A stretch of 64,000 bases of DNA from Slackia faecicanis (GCF_003725295.1 NZ_QICB01000003.1:211927-275926), one strand, 5' to 3'; numbered from the stretch's first letter, positions 42,391-51,530 are shown. Made by a program: numbers and translations. The notes: generated by a model from the sequence alone, not told the origin.

Positions 42391-42894
42391 CTACTCGGCC
42401 TTCTTCTCCTCGGCCTCGACGGTCTCCTCGGCCTGAGCCTCGGCGACAGCCTCGGTCTCTTCAGCCTTCTCGACCTTCTTCGGAGCAGCCTTGGGGGCCT
42501 TCTCCTCAGCCTTCTCCTCCTTCTTGGCCACGGGCTCGGTCACGAGCTCCATGATGACCATAGGAGCGTTGTCACCCTTGCGGGGGCCGAGCTTCAGGAT
42601 GCGGGTGTAGCCGCCCTGACGATCGGCGAACATGCCCTGAGCGACCTTCTCGAAGATCTCGCGAACGAGCTCTTTGTCGTTGCCGAGAGCGGCGATGGCG
42701 AGACGACGGGAATGCAGGTCGCCCTTCTTCGCCCAGGTGATGATACGGTCGACATCGGGGCGGATTTCCTTCGCGCGAGACTCGATGGTCTTGATGCGGT
42801 CGTTCAGGAACAGCGCCTGCACCAGCGACCTCTTCATGGCCTTAGTGTGGGCGGCATCGGTGCCCAGCTTGCGGCCCTTCTTGTAATGCCTCAT
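42391..42894 (-). CDS. rplQ: 50S ribosomal protein L17 with extended tail
   Basis: The first 117 residues are a normal L17 (MRHYKKGRKLGTDAAHTKAMKRSL, RTAKEIRPDVDR-type KEIRPDVDRIITWAKKGDL, RQGGYTRILKLGPRKGDNA). The remaining 50 residues are a low-complexity Glu/Lys/Ala tail ending EEKKAE, which L17 lacks in most bacteria (about 120-130 residues). L17 binds 23S rRNA near the exit tunnel. It is the last gene of infA-rpmJ-rpsM-rpsK-rpsD-rpoA-rplQ. Confidence 0.96.
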   Translation of the reverse strand: MRHYKKGRKLGTDAAHTKAMKRSLVQALFLNDRIKTIESRAKEIRPDVDRIITWAKKGDLHSRRLAIAALGNDKELVREIFEKVAQGMFADRQGGYTRILKLGPRKGDNAPMVIMELVTEPVAKKEEKAEEKAPKAAPKKVEKAEETEAVAEAQAEETVEAEEKKAE

Positions 42895-42907
42895 CGTGTA
42901 TCTCCTA

Positions 42908-43858
42908 TTATTGCTTCAAGTTGAGGTCCATCGAGATCAGCTTGTCCTTGACCTCTTCGATGGACTTCGCGCCAAAGTTACGGATGTTGAGCAGGTCGTT
43001 CTCGGAGAACTCGACCAGCTGACGCACGGAATGGATACCGGCGCGCTTCAAGCAGTTGTAGGAGCGGACGGACAGGTCCAGGTCCTCGATCTGCTTATCG
43101 AGCTCAGCATTGGCCTCCTGGCCTTCCGGAGCGAAGATGGACGGAATTTCGCCCTCGTCCTCGTCGGTGATATCGGCCAGGGTCAAAAACGCCCCCATGT
43201 ACTGGTTGATGATGTTGGCCGCACGGCACACCGCCTCGTTCGGGACGATGGAGCCGTCGGTTTCGACCTCAAGAACCAGCTTGTCATAGTCGGTACGCTG
43301 ACCCACGCGCGTGTCGCTGACCGCGAGGGTGCAACGACGCACGGGGGAGAACAGGCTATCCACGTGGATGATACCGATGGGATCCTCGGTACGCTTGTTG
43401 CGCTCGGCCGAGACGTAGCCGCGGCCGACACCGATGCGGATATTCATGTTCAACGTGCCGCCATCGGCCACAGTGGCGATGACATGCTCGGGGTTAACAA
43501 GCGTGAACTCGGCAGGAACTTTGATGTCGGCGCCGGTCACCGTGCAGGGGCCCTCGACGGAAATCGTCGCGACCGCTTCGGTGTAGTCCTCGGAGAGGGC
43601 CGAGAAAACAAGGCCCTTCACGTTGAGGACGATATCGGTGACATCTTCGATCACGCCTTCTGCGGTCGTGAACTCATGCTGCACGCCTTCGATCTGGATA
43701 GCGGTCGCTTTCGCGCCATCCAGGGAAGAGAGCAACACGCGACGCATGCAGTTGCCCAGCGTATATCCGAAACCACGCTCGAGCGGCTCTACGATGAAGC
43801 GAGCGACGGTATCGTTCACTTCTTCGGTAGTGACGGTTGGCCTCATGAACTCTGCCAT
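42908..43858 (-). CDS. rpoA: DNA-directed RNA polymerase subunit alpha
   Basis: The 316-residue protein carries the N-terminal assembly domain (FIVEPLERGFGYTLGNCMRRVLLSSL, TDIVLNVKGL, IHVDSLFSPVRR). A flexible linker leads to the C-terminal domain that contacts UP elements and activators (LDLSVRSYNCLKRAGIHSVRQLVEFSENDLLNIRNFGAKSIEEVKDKL). Both domains are complete. It lies between rpsD and rplQ, 13 bases before rplQ, in the standard order. Confidence 0.98.
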   Translation of the reverse strand: MAEFMRPTVTTEEVNDTVARFIVEPLERGFGYTLGNCMRRVLLSSLDGAKATAIQIEGVQHEFTTAEGVIEDVTDIVLNVKGLVFSALSEDYTEAVATISVEGPCTVTGADIKVPAEFTLVNPEHVIATVADGGTLNMNIRIGVGRGYVSAERNKRTEDPIGIIHVDSLFSPVRRCTLAVSDTRVGQRTDYDKLVLEVETDGSIVPNEAVCRAANIINQYMGAFLTLADITDEDEGEIPSIFAPEGQEANAELDKQIEDLDLSVRSYNCLKRAGIHSVRQLVEFSENDLLNIRNFGAKSIEEVKDKLISMDLNLKQ

Positions 43859-43890
43859 AGTTTGTAAGCCTCCTAATCAGCCGCTGGTTA

Positions 43891-44487
43891 TTACTTAGAG
43901 TAGAGCTCGACGATAAGCTGCTCGTTGATATCCAGGTCGATCTGATCGCGGTTCGGAAGGGAGAGCACGCTGCCCTGCAGTTTCTCGATGTCGACTTCGA
44001 GCCATGCGGGAACCTGCATACGCTCGTTGGACACGAGAGCGCTCTTGATGACGAGCATTTCCTTGGCCTTGGGAGCCACGGAAACCAGGTCGCCGGGGCG
44101 CACGCGGTAGGACGGGATGTCCACGCGGCGGCCGTTCACCAGAATGTGGCCGTGGGTCACGGTCTGGCGGGCTTCCTTACGGGTGCGGGCGAAGCCCAGG
44201 CGGAAGACGACATTGTCGAGACGGGACTCGAGAATGCGCATCAGGTTCTCGCCGGTGATGCCCTGCTGACGCTTAGCCTTCATGAAGTAGCCGCGGAACT
44301 GCTTCTCGAGAACGCCGTAGATGAACTTGGCCTTCTGCTTCTCGCGCAGCTGCATGCCGTATTCGCTTTCCTTGCGACGGCGCTTGGGCTGACGGATGGA
44401 TTCTTTCTTGCTGCTGTAGCCCAGCACAACCGGATCAATACCGAGCTGGCGGCAGCGCTTAAGAACCGGAGTCCTATTGATTGCCAT
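43891..44487 (-). CDS. rpsD: 30S ribosomal protein S4
   Basis: The 198-residue S4 has the RNA-binding S4 domain ([43 protein letters not shown]) and the C-terminal region ending LIVELYSK. The N-terminus lacks the CX-CX zinc ligands of C+ forms, so this is a C- paralogue. S4 nucleates 30S assembly and in some bacteria represses its own operon by binding an mRNA pseudoknot; I did not identify such a structure here. Confidence 0.97.
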   Translation of the reverse strand: MAINRTPVLKRCRQLGIDPVVLGYSSKKESIRQPKRRRKESEYGMQLREKQKAKFIYGVLEKQFRGYFMKAKRQQGITGENLMRILESRLDNVVFRLGFARTRKEARQTVTHGHILVNGRRVDIPSYRVRPGDLVSVAPKAKEMLVIKSALVSNERMQVPAWLEVDIEKLQGSVLSLPNRDQIDLDINEQLIVELYSK

Positions 44488-44508
44488 AATGATTCGATCC
44501 TTTCTGAA

Positions 44509-44904
44509 CTACACGCGACGACGCTTGCACGGACGGCAGCCGTTGTGCGGGATGGGGGTGCAATCCTGGATGCTCGCCACTTCGAGGCCGGCGGCCTGCA
44601 GGGAGCGGATAGCGGTCTCGCGGCCGGAGCCGGGACCCTTCACGAAGACGCTGACCTTCTTGAGGCCGTGCTCCATGGCGGTCTTGGCGGCCTGCTCGGC
44701 AGCCATCTGCGCGGCGAACGGGGTGGACTTACGAGAGCCCTTGAAGCCCACGGTGCCGGCAGAGTTCCAGGAAATCACGTTACCCTGAGGATCGGTGATG
44801 GAAACGATGGTGTTGTTGAAGGTGCTCTTGATGTGAGCCTGACCGACCGCAATGTTCTTGCGCTCGGAGCGCTTGATGCGCGTGCGAACGTTCTTCTTAG
44901 CCAT
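44509..44904 (-). CDS. rpsK: 30S ribosomal protein S11
   Basis: The 131-residue S11 shows the conserved [44 protein letters not shown] region and the C-terminal [16 protein letters not shown]. It lines the mRNA exit on the 30S platform. It lies 13 bases after rpsM and 21 before rpsD. Confidence 0.97.
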   Translation of the reverse strand: MAKKNVRTRIKRSERKNIAVGQAHIKSTFNNTIVSITDPQGNVISWNSAGTVGFKGSRKSTPFAAQMAAEQAAKTAMEHGLKKVSVFVKGPGSGRETAIRSLQAAGLEVASIQDCTPIPHNGCRPCKRRRV

Positions 44905-44917
44905 GTGTTATAAACCC

Positions 44918-45286
44918 CTACTTCTTCTTGCCGCCGATTTGACGCTTGGGACCCTTGCGGGTGCGAGCGTTGGTGTGGGTGCGCTGACCGCGAACGGGAA
45001 GACCCTTGCGGTGACGCAGGCCACGGTAGCAGCCGATTTCCATAAGGCGCTTAACGTTCTGAGAAACCTCGCGGTGCAGGTCGCCCTCGACCGTCAGGTT
45101 CTCGCTGATGTATTCACGGATCTTCTGAAGATCATCTTCAGAGATGTCCTTGACGCGGATGTCCGGGTTGACGCCGGTTTCCGCGACGATCTTCTTGGCG
45201 GTGGTGTTGCCGATGCCGTAGATGTAAGTCAAGCCGATCTCAATGCGCTTCTCGCGAGGGAGGTCGACACCGAAAAGACGTGCCAT
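44918..45286 (-). CDS. rpsM: 30S ribosomal protein S13
   Basis: The 122-residue S13 begins [26 protein letters not shown] and ends with the typical [22 protein letters not shown]13 contacts the P-site tRNA and forms an inter-subunit bridge. It follows rpmJ by 22 bases and precedes rpsK by 13. Confidence 0.97.
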   Translation of the reverse strand: MARLFGVDLPREKRIEIGLTYIYGIGNTTAKKIVAETGVNPDIRVKDISEDDLQKIREYISENLTVEGDLHREVSQNVKRLMEIGCYRGLRHRKGLPVRGQRTHTNARTRKGPKRQIGGKKK

Positions 45287-45308
45287 AGTTTAGCTAGCCT
45301 TCCTCTCT

Positions 45309-45422
45309 TTAACCCTGACGCTGCTTATGACGAGGATTCTCGCAGATCACGAGCACCTTGCCATGACGTCGAATGATTTTGCACTTGTCGCACATCTTCT
45401 TGACCGAAGGACGGACCTTCAT
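45309..45422 (-). CDS. rpmJ: 50S ribosomal protein L36
   Basis: This 37-residue protein reads [19 protein letters not shown] and ends RHKQRQG. It has the zinc ligands of the C+ form: two Cys in CDKC, one Cys in VICEN and a His near the end. L36 is the smallest large-subunit protein. It has a GGAGA ribosome site and lies in its usual position between infA and rpsM. The 200-base gap to infA (45423-45621) holds no other gene that I can see. Confidence 0.95.
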   Translation of the reverse strand: MKVRPSVKKMCDKCKIIRRHGKVLVICENPRHKQRQG

Positions 45423-45621
45423 GTTTGTCTCCTTTGAATGTGCGGCTTCCCTTTGGCCGACGGTTCAACCGTTGGGGAACCCTACTGTCTTTTACTCTAT
45501 GCAACACGCCCAGCCGCAGGCGATGGTTGTCATGTCGTGCGTTGTTTCGGACACGCGGCCGCTGCTTTTAAGCGCAGAAATGCACCCTGTGTTTCGACGG
45601 GAGTCGGAGCAGAGCGGGTGC

Positions 45622-45840
45622 TTACTTGAAGCGATAGGTGATACGGCCGCGAGACAGGTCGTAGACCGACAGCTCGACGGTTACCTTGTCGCCCGGCAGG
45701 ATTTTGATGTAGTGCATGCGCATTTTGCCGGAAATATGCGCCAGAATCTGATGGCCGTTCTCGAGTTCGACCTTGAACATCGCGTTCGGAAGGGCCTCGA
45801 GGACCGTGCCTTCAAGTTCGATGACGTCTTCTTTTGCCAA
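45622..45840 (-). CDS. infA: Translation initiation factor IF-1
   Basis: The protein is a single S1-type OB fold: [54 protein letters not shown] and the C-terminal [14 protein letters not shown] favour the TTG at 45840 because AAGGA precedes it and it gives exactly 72 residues, the family's standard length (LAKEDVIE for MAKEDVIE). An ATG at 45861 would add seven residues (MSEEGRF) but has almost no ribosome site. IF-1 occupies the A site during initiation. It is first in the operon; map, adk and secY, often upstream, are absent. Confidence 0.92.
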   Translation of the reverse strand: MAKEDVIELEGTVLEALPNAMFKVELENGHQILAHISGKMRMHYIKILPGDKVTVELSVYDLSRGRITYRFK

Positions 45841-45861
45841 GAATCTTCCTTCTTCACTCAT

Positions 45862-46475
45862 CGTTTGCTTAAGCAACAGCCGAAAAATTATACCAAAATT
45901 TTCTTTCGTGTGCACGAAATTCATTTTGGCATCACAAAAGACAGCGCCTGAGCAGCTGCCTCGTCACATTCTATCACGTTTGACGCGTTTTTTACCGATC
46001 GACCTGCGGTATTTTCATTTTTCCAACCATTTATCTTTAACGTCTGATTACTGAAAATCTGCTAGTTTCAAGAAGTAACTTTAGCTAATTTTGCAACGAT
46101 AGGCCGCGAAAAAACGTCCGGAACAACGCGCATTCCGTTCCGTTCCGCCTTGCCTTGCCTCGGCGCGCTTTCCAAAGGCCGCTGGTCGAAAAACCTCTCT
46201 CGCACAAGCTTCGCGCGAACCTCGCGCGATCCTCGTTCAGACTTTCTGCGATCATCGCTCGGGCTGCGCGCACCCCTCCCCCGCGCGAGGGCCGCCGCAT
46301 GCCCCGGCCCCCTACATGCCCCGAGCTTCCGCGCGCCACGTCTTTCCGCGCGCCGCCTTGCGCCGCGCATCGACGTCCTCCGGCGCCGCGCGGCCGCCGC
46401 TTTCCAGCCGCCGTATAATCGACGCCGACCAACAGCGATGCGACGGCCCCTTCGTCGCCGACCGAAAGGCATTCC
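45862..46475. other. Intergenic region between divergent infA and the aldolase gene
   Basis: Bases 45862-46110 are AT-rich and probably contain the alpha-operon promoter; TAGAAT is readable on the minus strand around 45975-45980 but no good -35 partner was found. Bases 46120-46400 are GC-rich without a credible open frame. A TATAAT at 46414-46419 lies 57 bases before the aldolase gene and is its likely -10, without a recognisable -35. Confidence 0.45.
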
Positions 46476-47618
46476 ATGCACAGCTTCCGCAACGACTACA
46501 TGGAGGGCGCGCACCCGTGCGTCCTCGAGGCGTTGGTGCGCACCAACGCCGAACAGCACCCCGGCTACACCGAAGATTCGCGGTGCGCCGCCGCCCGCGA
46601 GCGCATCCGCCGCGCCATCGCGCAAAGCGACCGCGCAGGCGCGCTCGCACGCGCGGGTGTAAACCCCGAAACCCTGCAGGTCGAATTCGTCGCAGGCGGC
46701 ACCATGGCGAATCTGGTCTCGATCGCCACGTGCCTAAGGCCCCATGAATGCGTCATCGCCGCGCCCGACGGGCACGTGAACGTGCACGAAACGGGCGCCA
46801 TCGAAGCCTGCGGCCACAAGGTGCTGGTGACCGCCGACCCCGACGGCCTGCCGAGCATCGCAGGCATCGACGCCGTGATGAAGGAGCACGAATACGGCGG
46901 CAACTTCCACATGGTCAAGCCGCGCCTCGTTTATATGTCGCTCGCCACCGAAACGGGCCTGGTCTGCACCGCCGCGCATCTTGCCGAGCTGCGCGCATAC
47001 GCCGACGAGCACGGCCTGCTGCTGTTCATCGACGGCGCGCGCCTCGCCTGCGGACTGGCCTCGCCGCGCTGCGACGCGACGCTGGCCGACGTATGCGCCG
47101 CTGCCGACATCTTCACGATCGGCGGCACCAAGAACGGCGCACTGTTCGGCGAAGCCATCGTGATCCGCAACGCCGACGCAGGCCGCGAATTCCGCTACGT
47201 CATGAAGCAGAAAGGCGCCGTATGCGCCAAAGGAAGGCTTCTGGGCGTGCAATTCGACGCGCTCTTCGGCGTCACGGGCGCACAGGCAGGCGTCGCCGAG
47301 GCTGAAGGCGACGAGCCGCTCTATCTTTCGCTCGGCCGCCATTCCGTGGCCGCGGCGCTGAAGCTGCGCGACGTGCTCGCATCGCACGGATTCGACGCCT
47401 TCGAAAGCGACTCTTCCACCAACCAGCAGTTCCTGAGGCTCGATAACGCCACGGCCGAAGCCTTCGCGCGCGCCTTCGACGCCGATATCATCGCGCGACC
47501 CGACGACTCCTCCACCGTGGTGCGCATGACGTGCTCGTGGGCCACGTCCGAAGACGACATCGCAGCCGTCGACGAGCAGCTTTCCCGCATGGGCGACAAC
47601 GCCGGCCGCACGGCGTAA
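46476..47618 (+). CDS. Threonine aldolase/beta-eliminating lyase family PLP enzyme
   Basis: The 380-residue fold-type I PLP enzyme has FVAGGTMANLVSIATCLRPHECVIA (phosphate cup), LVYMSLATETGLVCT, LLLFIDGARLACGL with the PLP-pairing Asp, and IGGTKNGALFGE with Lys219 as the Schiff-base lysine. This pattern is that of low-specificity L-threonine aldolases, which split threonine to glycine and acetaldehyde; beta-eliminating lyases are close relatives. ATG at 46476 has AAAGG upstream. It stands alone, followed by the UspA gene. Confidence 0.9.
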   Translation: MHSFRNDYMEGAHPCVLEALVRTNAEQHPGYTEDSRCAAARERIRRAIAQSDRAGALARAGVNPETLQVEFVAGGTMANLVSIATCLRPHECVIAAPDGHVNVHETGAIEACGHKVLVTADPDGLPSIAGIDAVMKEHEYGGNFHMVKPRLVYMSLATETGLVCTAAHLAELRAYADEHGLLLFIDGARLACGLASPRCDATLADVCAAADIFTIGGTKNGALFGEAIVIRNADAGREFRYVMKQKGAVCAKGRLLGVQFDALFGVTGAQAGVAEAEGDEPLYLSLGRHSVAAALKLRDVLASHGFDAFESDSSTNQQFLRLDNATAEAFARAFDADIIARPDDSSTVVRMTCSWATSEDDIAAVDEQLSRMGDNAGRTA

Positions 47619-47659
47619 CGAAAGGGCAACGCGCAGGACACGAAACGCCGGCGCAGACG

Positions 47660-47717
47660 CCTTAGAACGCTCGAGTGGTAGAATGAAAGCGTCCTTGAAA
47701 GCAGGGACGTTCTAAGG
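47660..47717 (+). promoter_or_regulatory. Inverted repeat around the predicted uspA promoter
   Basis: CCTTAGAACG (47660-47669) and CGTTCTAAGG (47708-47717) are perfect complements. They bracket a -10-like TAGAAT (47679-47684), and inside them GCGTCC can pair with GGGACG. The right arm ends 12 bases before the start codon next to AAGGTCAGGAG. Confidence 0.5.
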
Positions 47718-47729
47718 TCAGGAGCAGCC

Positions 47730-48173
47730 ATGACGAAGAAATACACCCGCATTTTCGCCGCGCTCGACGGCGGCAAAACCCAGGACATGGTCGTCGACCG
47801 CGCCATCGAGCTCGCCGAAGGCGCCAACGCGTCGCTGATGTTCGGCCACGTGGTGGATTCGGTTCCCTACGAGGCCGCCGGCACCGATTTCGCCGCCCTT
47901 GCGGCCGACATGAAGGCGAAGCTAGAAGAATCCATCGCCGACAAGCTCGAAGCCGCGCGCAACAATCCTGCGATCCCCGAGGTGCAGGTGGTCGTGAAGG
48001 CGGGTCGCATCACCGAGACGCTGAGCGAGCAGATCATCGAGCCGTACGAGCCCGACCTGGTCATCTGCGGCGAACGCGGCCTGTCCAACATCAAGTACGT
48101 GTTCGTGGGCAGCGTGTCCACTTACCTGATCCGCAACCTGCGCTGCGACGTGCTGGTGGTCAAGGAAGACTAG
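47730..48173 (+). CDS. Universal stress protein, UspA family
   Basis: The 147-residue protein is one Usp domain. The ATP-binding signature G-2X-G-9X-G(S/T) is present (GERG, nine residues, GS), followed by STYLIRNLRCDVLVVKED. Such ATP-binding Usp proteins help survival under energy or stationary stress. It has its own terminator and a symmetrical upstream element that may regulate it. No neighbour suggests a specific partner. Confidence 0.93.
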   Translation: MTKKYTRIFAALDGGKTQDMVVDRAIELAEGANASLMFGHVVDSVPYEAAGTDFAALAADMKAKLEESIADKLEAARNNPAIPEVQVVVKAGRITETLSEQIIEPYEPDLVICGERGLSNIKYVFVGSVSTYLIRNLRCDVLVVKED

Positions 48174-48204
48174 CGCGCTGCCGCGAAAACGACGCGCATA
48201 TGCA

Positions 48205-48243
48205 AGAAGGGTTCGACCTTGCGGGGTCGAACCCTTCTCTTTT
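48205..48243 (+). terminator. Terminator after uspA
   Basis: AGAAGGGTTCGACC (48205-48218) pairs with GGTCGAACCCTTCT (48225-48238) followed by CTTTT. Confidence 0.88.
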
Positions 48244-48366
48244 AGAGGGGCCTTCTTTATATAAGGGCTCTTTTCTCAAGTCCCTTTGCGCGGCGAAACA
48301 AGATCGTTCAGGGCGTACGTTTTGCCCTCCGCACCCGAAACTCCCCCGCAGCGCGCCTTCCGACGC

Positions 48367-48822
48367 CTATGCTTCCAGCGAGGCGGCAAGCGCATGCGCT
48401 CGCGGACCCGTGGCCGTCACGTCGATCACGCGCGTGCCGTCGGCGCGAACGGAGAAATCGAGCAGCAGATGATCGTCGGGCGCGGCCTCGTCGAACTTGT
48501 CGCCCCACTCCACCAGCGAGACGCCGTCGCCTTCGGTGATGCCGTAATAGTCGATATCGTCCAGTTCGTCGGCGCTTTCCAGGCGATACAGGTCGAAGTG
48601 GTACAGCGGAAGACGGCCGCCGCGATATTCGCACACCAAATTGAACGTCGGGCTGGTCGGCACGTCGGCAAGCTCGAGGCCGCGCGCGAACCCTTGCGTG
48701 AAATGGGTCTTGCCCGCGCCCAGGTCGCCGACGAGCAGAATGACGTCGCCCTCTTCGGCGCAGCGGGCCATGCGTTCGGCGTAGCTCTGCGTCTGTTCCA
48801 CCGACGTGCTGATAATCTGCAT
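48367..48822 (-). CDS. tsaE: tRNA threonylcarbamoyladenosine biosynthesis ATPase TsaE
   Basis: The 151-residue protein has Walker A GDLGAGKT at 32-39, then TQGFARGLEL..VPTSPTFNLVCEY, and the conserved LYHFDLYRLESADELDDI and LVEWGDKF. TsaE drives the TsaB-TsaD-TsaE cycle that makes t6A37 in tRNA. In many bacteria tsaE is followed by tsaB and rimI; here it stands alone, with an AT-rich region upstream. Confidence 0.94.
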   Translation of the reverse strand: MQIISTSVEQTQSYAERMARCAEEGDVILLVGDLGAGKTHFTQGFARGLELADVPTSPTFNLVCEYRGGRLPLYHFDLYRLESADELDDIDYYGITEGDGVSLVEWGDKFDEAAPDDHLLLDFSVRADGTRVIDVTATGPRAHALAASLEA

Positions 48823-48829
48823 CGGTATC

Positions 48830-49070
48830 CTTTCTTAATATTAGTTACTTTAAGTAATCTAATATCTTATTCGATATAGATATACATTCGACTGCACTTC
48901 AGCTGCTTCGAGTGTCTCTCACTCGAAGCAGCAAACTTAAATAATGCAACATCGAAATATAAATCTAATTTCCTATGAAAATTAAACATCCTAAAGGGAT
49001 TGACATTCTTTAGGATGCTTAAAGCGTAAATAGCAACTTAGTTTCTTAAAGTTACTTTATTTCCTAACTG
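48830..49070. other. AT-rich intergenic island with two hairpins
   Basis: About 240 bases between the amidase stop and the tsaE start are far more AT-rich than their surroundings. They contain a 13-base stem GCTGCTTCGAGTG/CACTCGAAGCAGC (48902-48914 and 48920-48932) and the amidase terminator. GTTACTTTA/TAAGTAA-like motifs recur at both ends. The tsaE promoter presumably lies here. No open frame is credible. Confidence 0.55.
48976..49018 (-). terminator. Terminator after the acetamidase-family gene
   Basis: CATCCTAAAG (48988-48997) pairs with CTTTAGGATG (49009-49018). On the minus strand the hairpin is followed by TTTAATTTTCATA. Confidence 0.75.
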
Positions 49071-49072
49071 CT

Positions 49073-49969
49073 CTACAGTACGAACCCATACGCCTCGAGC
49101 ACATGCTTGGGAACCATGAAGCGGACCGTCTTCTCGGGATCGACCATCTGGCACACCTCCACGTTGCCGCACAGGCTGAACAGCATGACCAGCTCGGCGG
49201 GATCTTTGCCCGTGCGATCGGCCACCAAATCGACCATGCGGTGCACGGCGCCGTCTGCGGCGGCATCGAGCGTCTCGGCGGAATAGATCACGCCGAACTC
49301 CGTCTCGTTCTCGATCAGCGGCGTGTCGATGGCAAGCTCAGGCAGCGCGGTCAGGGTGACCGTGGCATGGCCCGCCGCCTCGGCGCCGGAAACGCTCACT
49401 TCACCATCGCCCATCACGGCATGCATGTCGCCGCAGCCGAACAGCGCGCCGTCGACGGCCACCGGGAAATACAGCGTGGCGCCAGGGGCGACCTTGGTGT
49501 TATCCATGTTGCCGCCGTGGGCGCCGGGCGTGCCGCAGTTCACGGGCTCGCCCGCGGGGGCCACGCCGATCACGCCGATCATCGGGGTCAGGGGCAGGCG
49601 CACCTGCTCGTCCCACACCAGCTCGTCGCCCTCGATGCGGCACAGGCGCGTGCTCCAGCATGAAAGCTTGTCGCCGTAGACGCCTTCGTCCTTGCCGGTG
49701 CAGCTGGCGGTCTGGCCGTCGAACTCGATCGCGTCGATGCTCACCTTCAAAGCGCCGCCCGCCACGGCCCCTTCCACATACACCGGGCCGGTGGCAGGAT
49801 TGATCGCATCCCAATCGATCGAATCGAGCTCGTCTTCGGGGGTGCGAACCTGGTTGCCGAAACAGTCTTTCGTGCGAATGCGCACCGTGTCGCCCGATTT
49901 CACGGTGATCACGGGCTCGAGGTCTTTCGAAAACGCGTAGAGAACCTTGTCGTCGGAAAGCTCGATCAT
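49073..49969 (-). CDS. Acetamidase/formamidase family protein
   Basis: The 298-residue protein matches the FmdA/AmdA family: VKSGDTVRIRTKDCFGNQV, INPATGPVYVEGAVAGGALKVSI, NCGTPGAHGGNMDNTKVAPGATLYFPVAVDGALFGCGDMHAVMGDGEV, the last being the family's GGN.D and GD.HA.QGDGE metal/active-site pattern. Members hydrolyse short amides to ammonia and acids. The ATG at 49969 was chosen because the upstream frame is not family-like and a GGAGG site is near. It is divergent from the DMT transporter gene. Confidence 0.9.
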   Translation of the reverse strand: MIELSDDKVLYAFSKDLEPVITVKSGDTVRIRTKDCFGNQVRTPEDELDSIDWDAINPATGPVYVEGAVAGGALKVSIDAIEFDGQTASCTGKDEGVYGDKLSCWSTRLCRIEGDELVWDEQVRLPLTPMIGVIGVAPAGEPVNCGTPGAHGGNMDNTKVAPGATLYFPVAVDGALFGCGDMHAVMGDGEVSVSGAEAAGHATVTLTALPELAIDTPLIENETEFGVIYSAETLDAAADGAVHRMVDLVADRTGKDPAELVMLFSLCGNVEVCQMVDPEKTVRFMVPKHVLEAYGFVL

Positions 49970-50374
49970 AGGGCCTGCCTCCATTCCGTCGTGAAAACAC
50001 TTTCGCCCATCATACCCGCAAAGCGGCATGAAGCAACACGGCGCACCGCCGCACCGCCGCCGCACGCAAGGATGCCGCGCGACCGCTTTTCATCGACGCC
50101 CTCCGGAAACGCGCCCGCCGCACGACGCCTCATGCAACGAAGCTTTCGGCGACGTTCTTGGAAAACGCCCGGCACATGGCGTCCGGCGCACGACACGACG
50201 AACGGAAGCCATGCCGACGGCACGCCCCGAAGGCCGTCGCGCCGAACGCTGTGAGGCATCGCCGCGGCGATGAAGAGCGCGTCCGGCAACCTGCTTCGTC
50301 GCGACCGATGCTGCGAAACCCCGCGAACCGCTGTATGCTGGCAACGTATCCACCCCGCCCTGCGAAGGAGCGCC
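49970..50374. other. Divergent intergenic region, amidase and transporter
   Basis: These 405 GC-rich bases separate divergent start codons. Several open frames cross them in different phases but none has a ribosome site or a recognisable product. I see no promoter pair or repeat that I would defend. Confidence 0.4.
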
Positions 50375-51316
50375 ATGCAGTCCGACACAAAAACGCCCCG
50401 CGCGGCCGGCGCCGACGCGGCCCCGCGCCATTCGACGAGCCGAACCGGCGCGTCTTGGATAACGGATAACGCCGGGCTTTTGGCCACGCATCTCGCCGTG
50501 CTCCTTTTCGGCCTGGTGGGTCTGTTCGCCAAGGTGGTCGCGCTGCCCGCCATCATCTTGGTGCTGGGCCGCACGTTCTTCTCGTCGGCGTTTCTGGGAG
50601 CCTACCTGGCGTTCAAAAAGCAGCGCTTCGCCCTGAAAACCCGCGGCGACTACCTGCTGATCGCAGCCGCGGGCGTCATCCTTGCCGTGCACTGGACCAG
50701 CTTCATGCAATCGATCCAGGTGTCCACCGTGGCCGTGGGCACGCTGACGCTCGCCACCTTCCCGCTGTTCAGCGCCGTGCTCGAACCGATTCTGTTCCAC
50801 GAGAAGATGCGCGTCTCCGACATCGCATGCGCGCTCGTCATGCTGGCAGGCGTCGGCTTCATCGTGGACGATTTCAGCCTTGACGGCACCATGGCCCAAG
50901 GCGTGCTCTGGGGCCTGCTCAGCGCATTCACCTATGCCCTGCTCTCGCTTGCGAACAGGCGTTTTTCAAGCGGATATCCGGCCTCGCTCGTGTCGTTCTA
51001 CGAGCAGGCCATAGCTACTGCCGTGCTGCTTCCCGCCCTGTTCGTATTCAAGCCCGCGCTTTCCGCCTTCGACATCGGCATGCTCGCCGTCATGGGCGTC
51101 GTGTTCACGGCGATCGCCCACACGCTGTTCATCAGCGGCCTGCGCACGGTGAAAGTGCGCACGGCGGGCATCATCACCGGGCTCGAATCGGTGTACGGCG
51201 TGGTGGCGGCCATGCTGTTCCTCGGCGAAATTCCCGGCATCCGCGAAATCATCGGCGGCGCGATCATCTTGGCCGTGGCCTTGTATTCCACGCTGGCCTC
51301 CACGCGCAGCAGCTGA
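50375..51316 (+). CDS. DMT-superfamily (EamA) transporter
   Basis: The 313-residue protein has ten hydrophobic helices in two EamA repeats (first about 28-160, second about 175-308). The repeats contain LGRTFFSSAFLGAYLAFKK, VSTVAVGTLTLATFPLFSAVLEPILFHEK and the matching KVRTAGIITGLESVYGVVAAMLFLGE. EamA proteins export metabolites or amino acids; substrate unknown. ATG at 50375 has AAGGAG four bases upstream. It stands alone between the amidase and the aldolase genes. Confidence 0.9.
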   Translation: MQSDTKTPRAAGADAAPRHSTSRTGASWITDNAGLLATHLAVLLFGLVGLFAKVVALPAIILVLGRTFFSSAFLGAYLAFKKQRFALKTRGDYLLIAAAGVILAVHWTSFMQSIQVSTVAVGTLTLATFPLFSAVLEPILFHEKMRVSDIACALVMLAGVGFIVDDFSLDGTMAQGVLWGLLSAFTYALLSLANRRFSSGYPASLVSFYEQAIATAVLLPALFVFKPALSAFDIGMLAVMGVVFTAIAHTLFISGLRTVKVRTAGIITGLESVYGVVAAMLFLGEIPGIREIIGGAIILAVALYSTLASTRSS

Positions 51317-51506
51317 CGCGCGGCGGAGGGACGGCCGTGCTTCGCCGCACGGCGGCATAACGGCCCGCTCTTTCGCCGTCATGACGGGCCGCCTTTTTCG
51401 CAGAGCCGCTCGGGCCCGCCGTCTCATAAGAACACGGCGGACGACCGCAATCGCGAGGCAAAAGGCCTGGCGGACAAAAGAGCGCGACCTGCCGCCCGAG
51501 ACGAAA

Positions 51507-51530
51507 GAAGGGCCCCTTTCGGAGCCCTTC
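51507..51530 (-). terminator. Hairpin after the class I aldolase
   Basis: GAAGGGC (51507-51513) pairs with GCCCTTC (51524-51530), 35 bases after the stop, followed on the minus strand by TTTCGTC. Confidence 0.6.
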
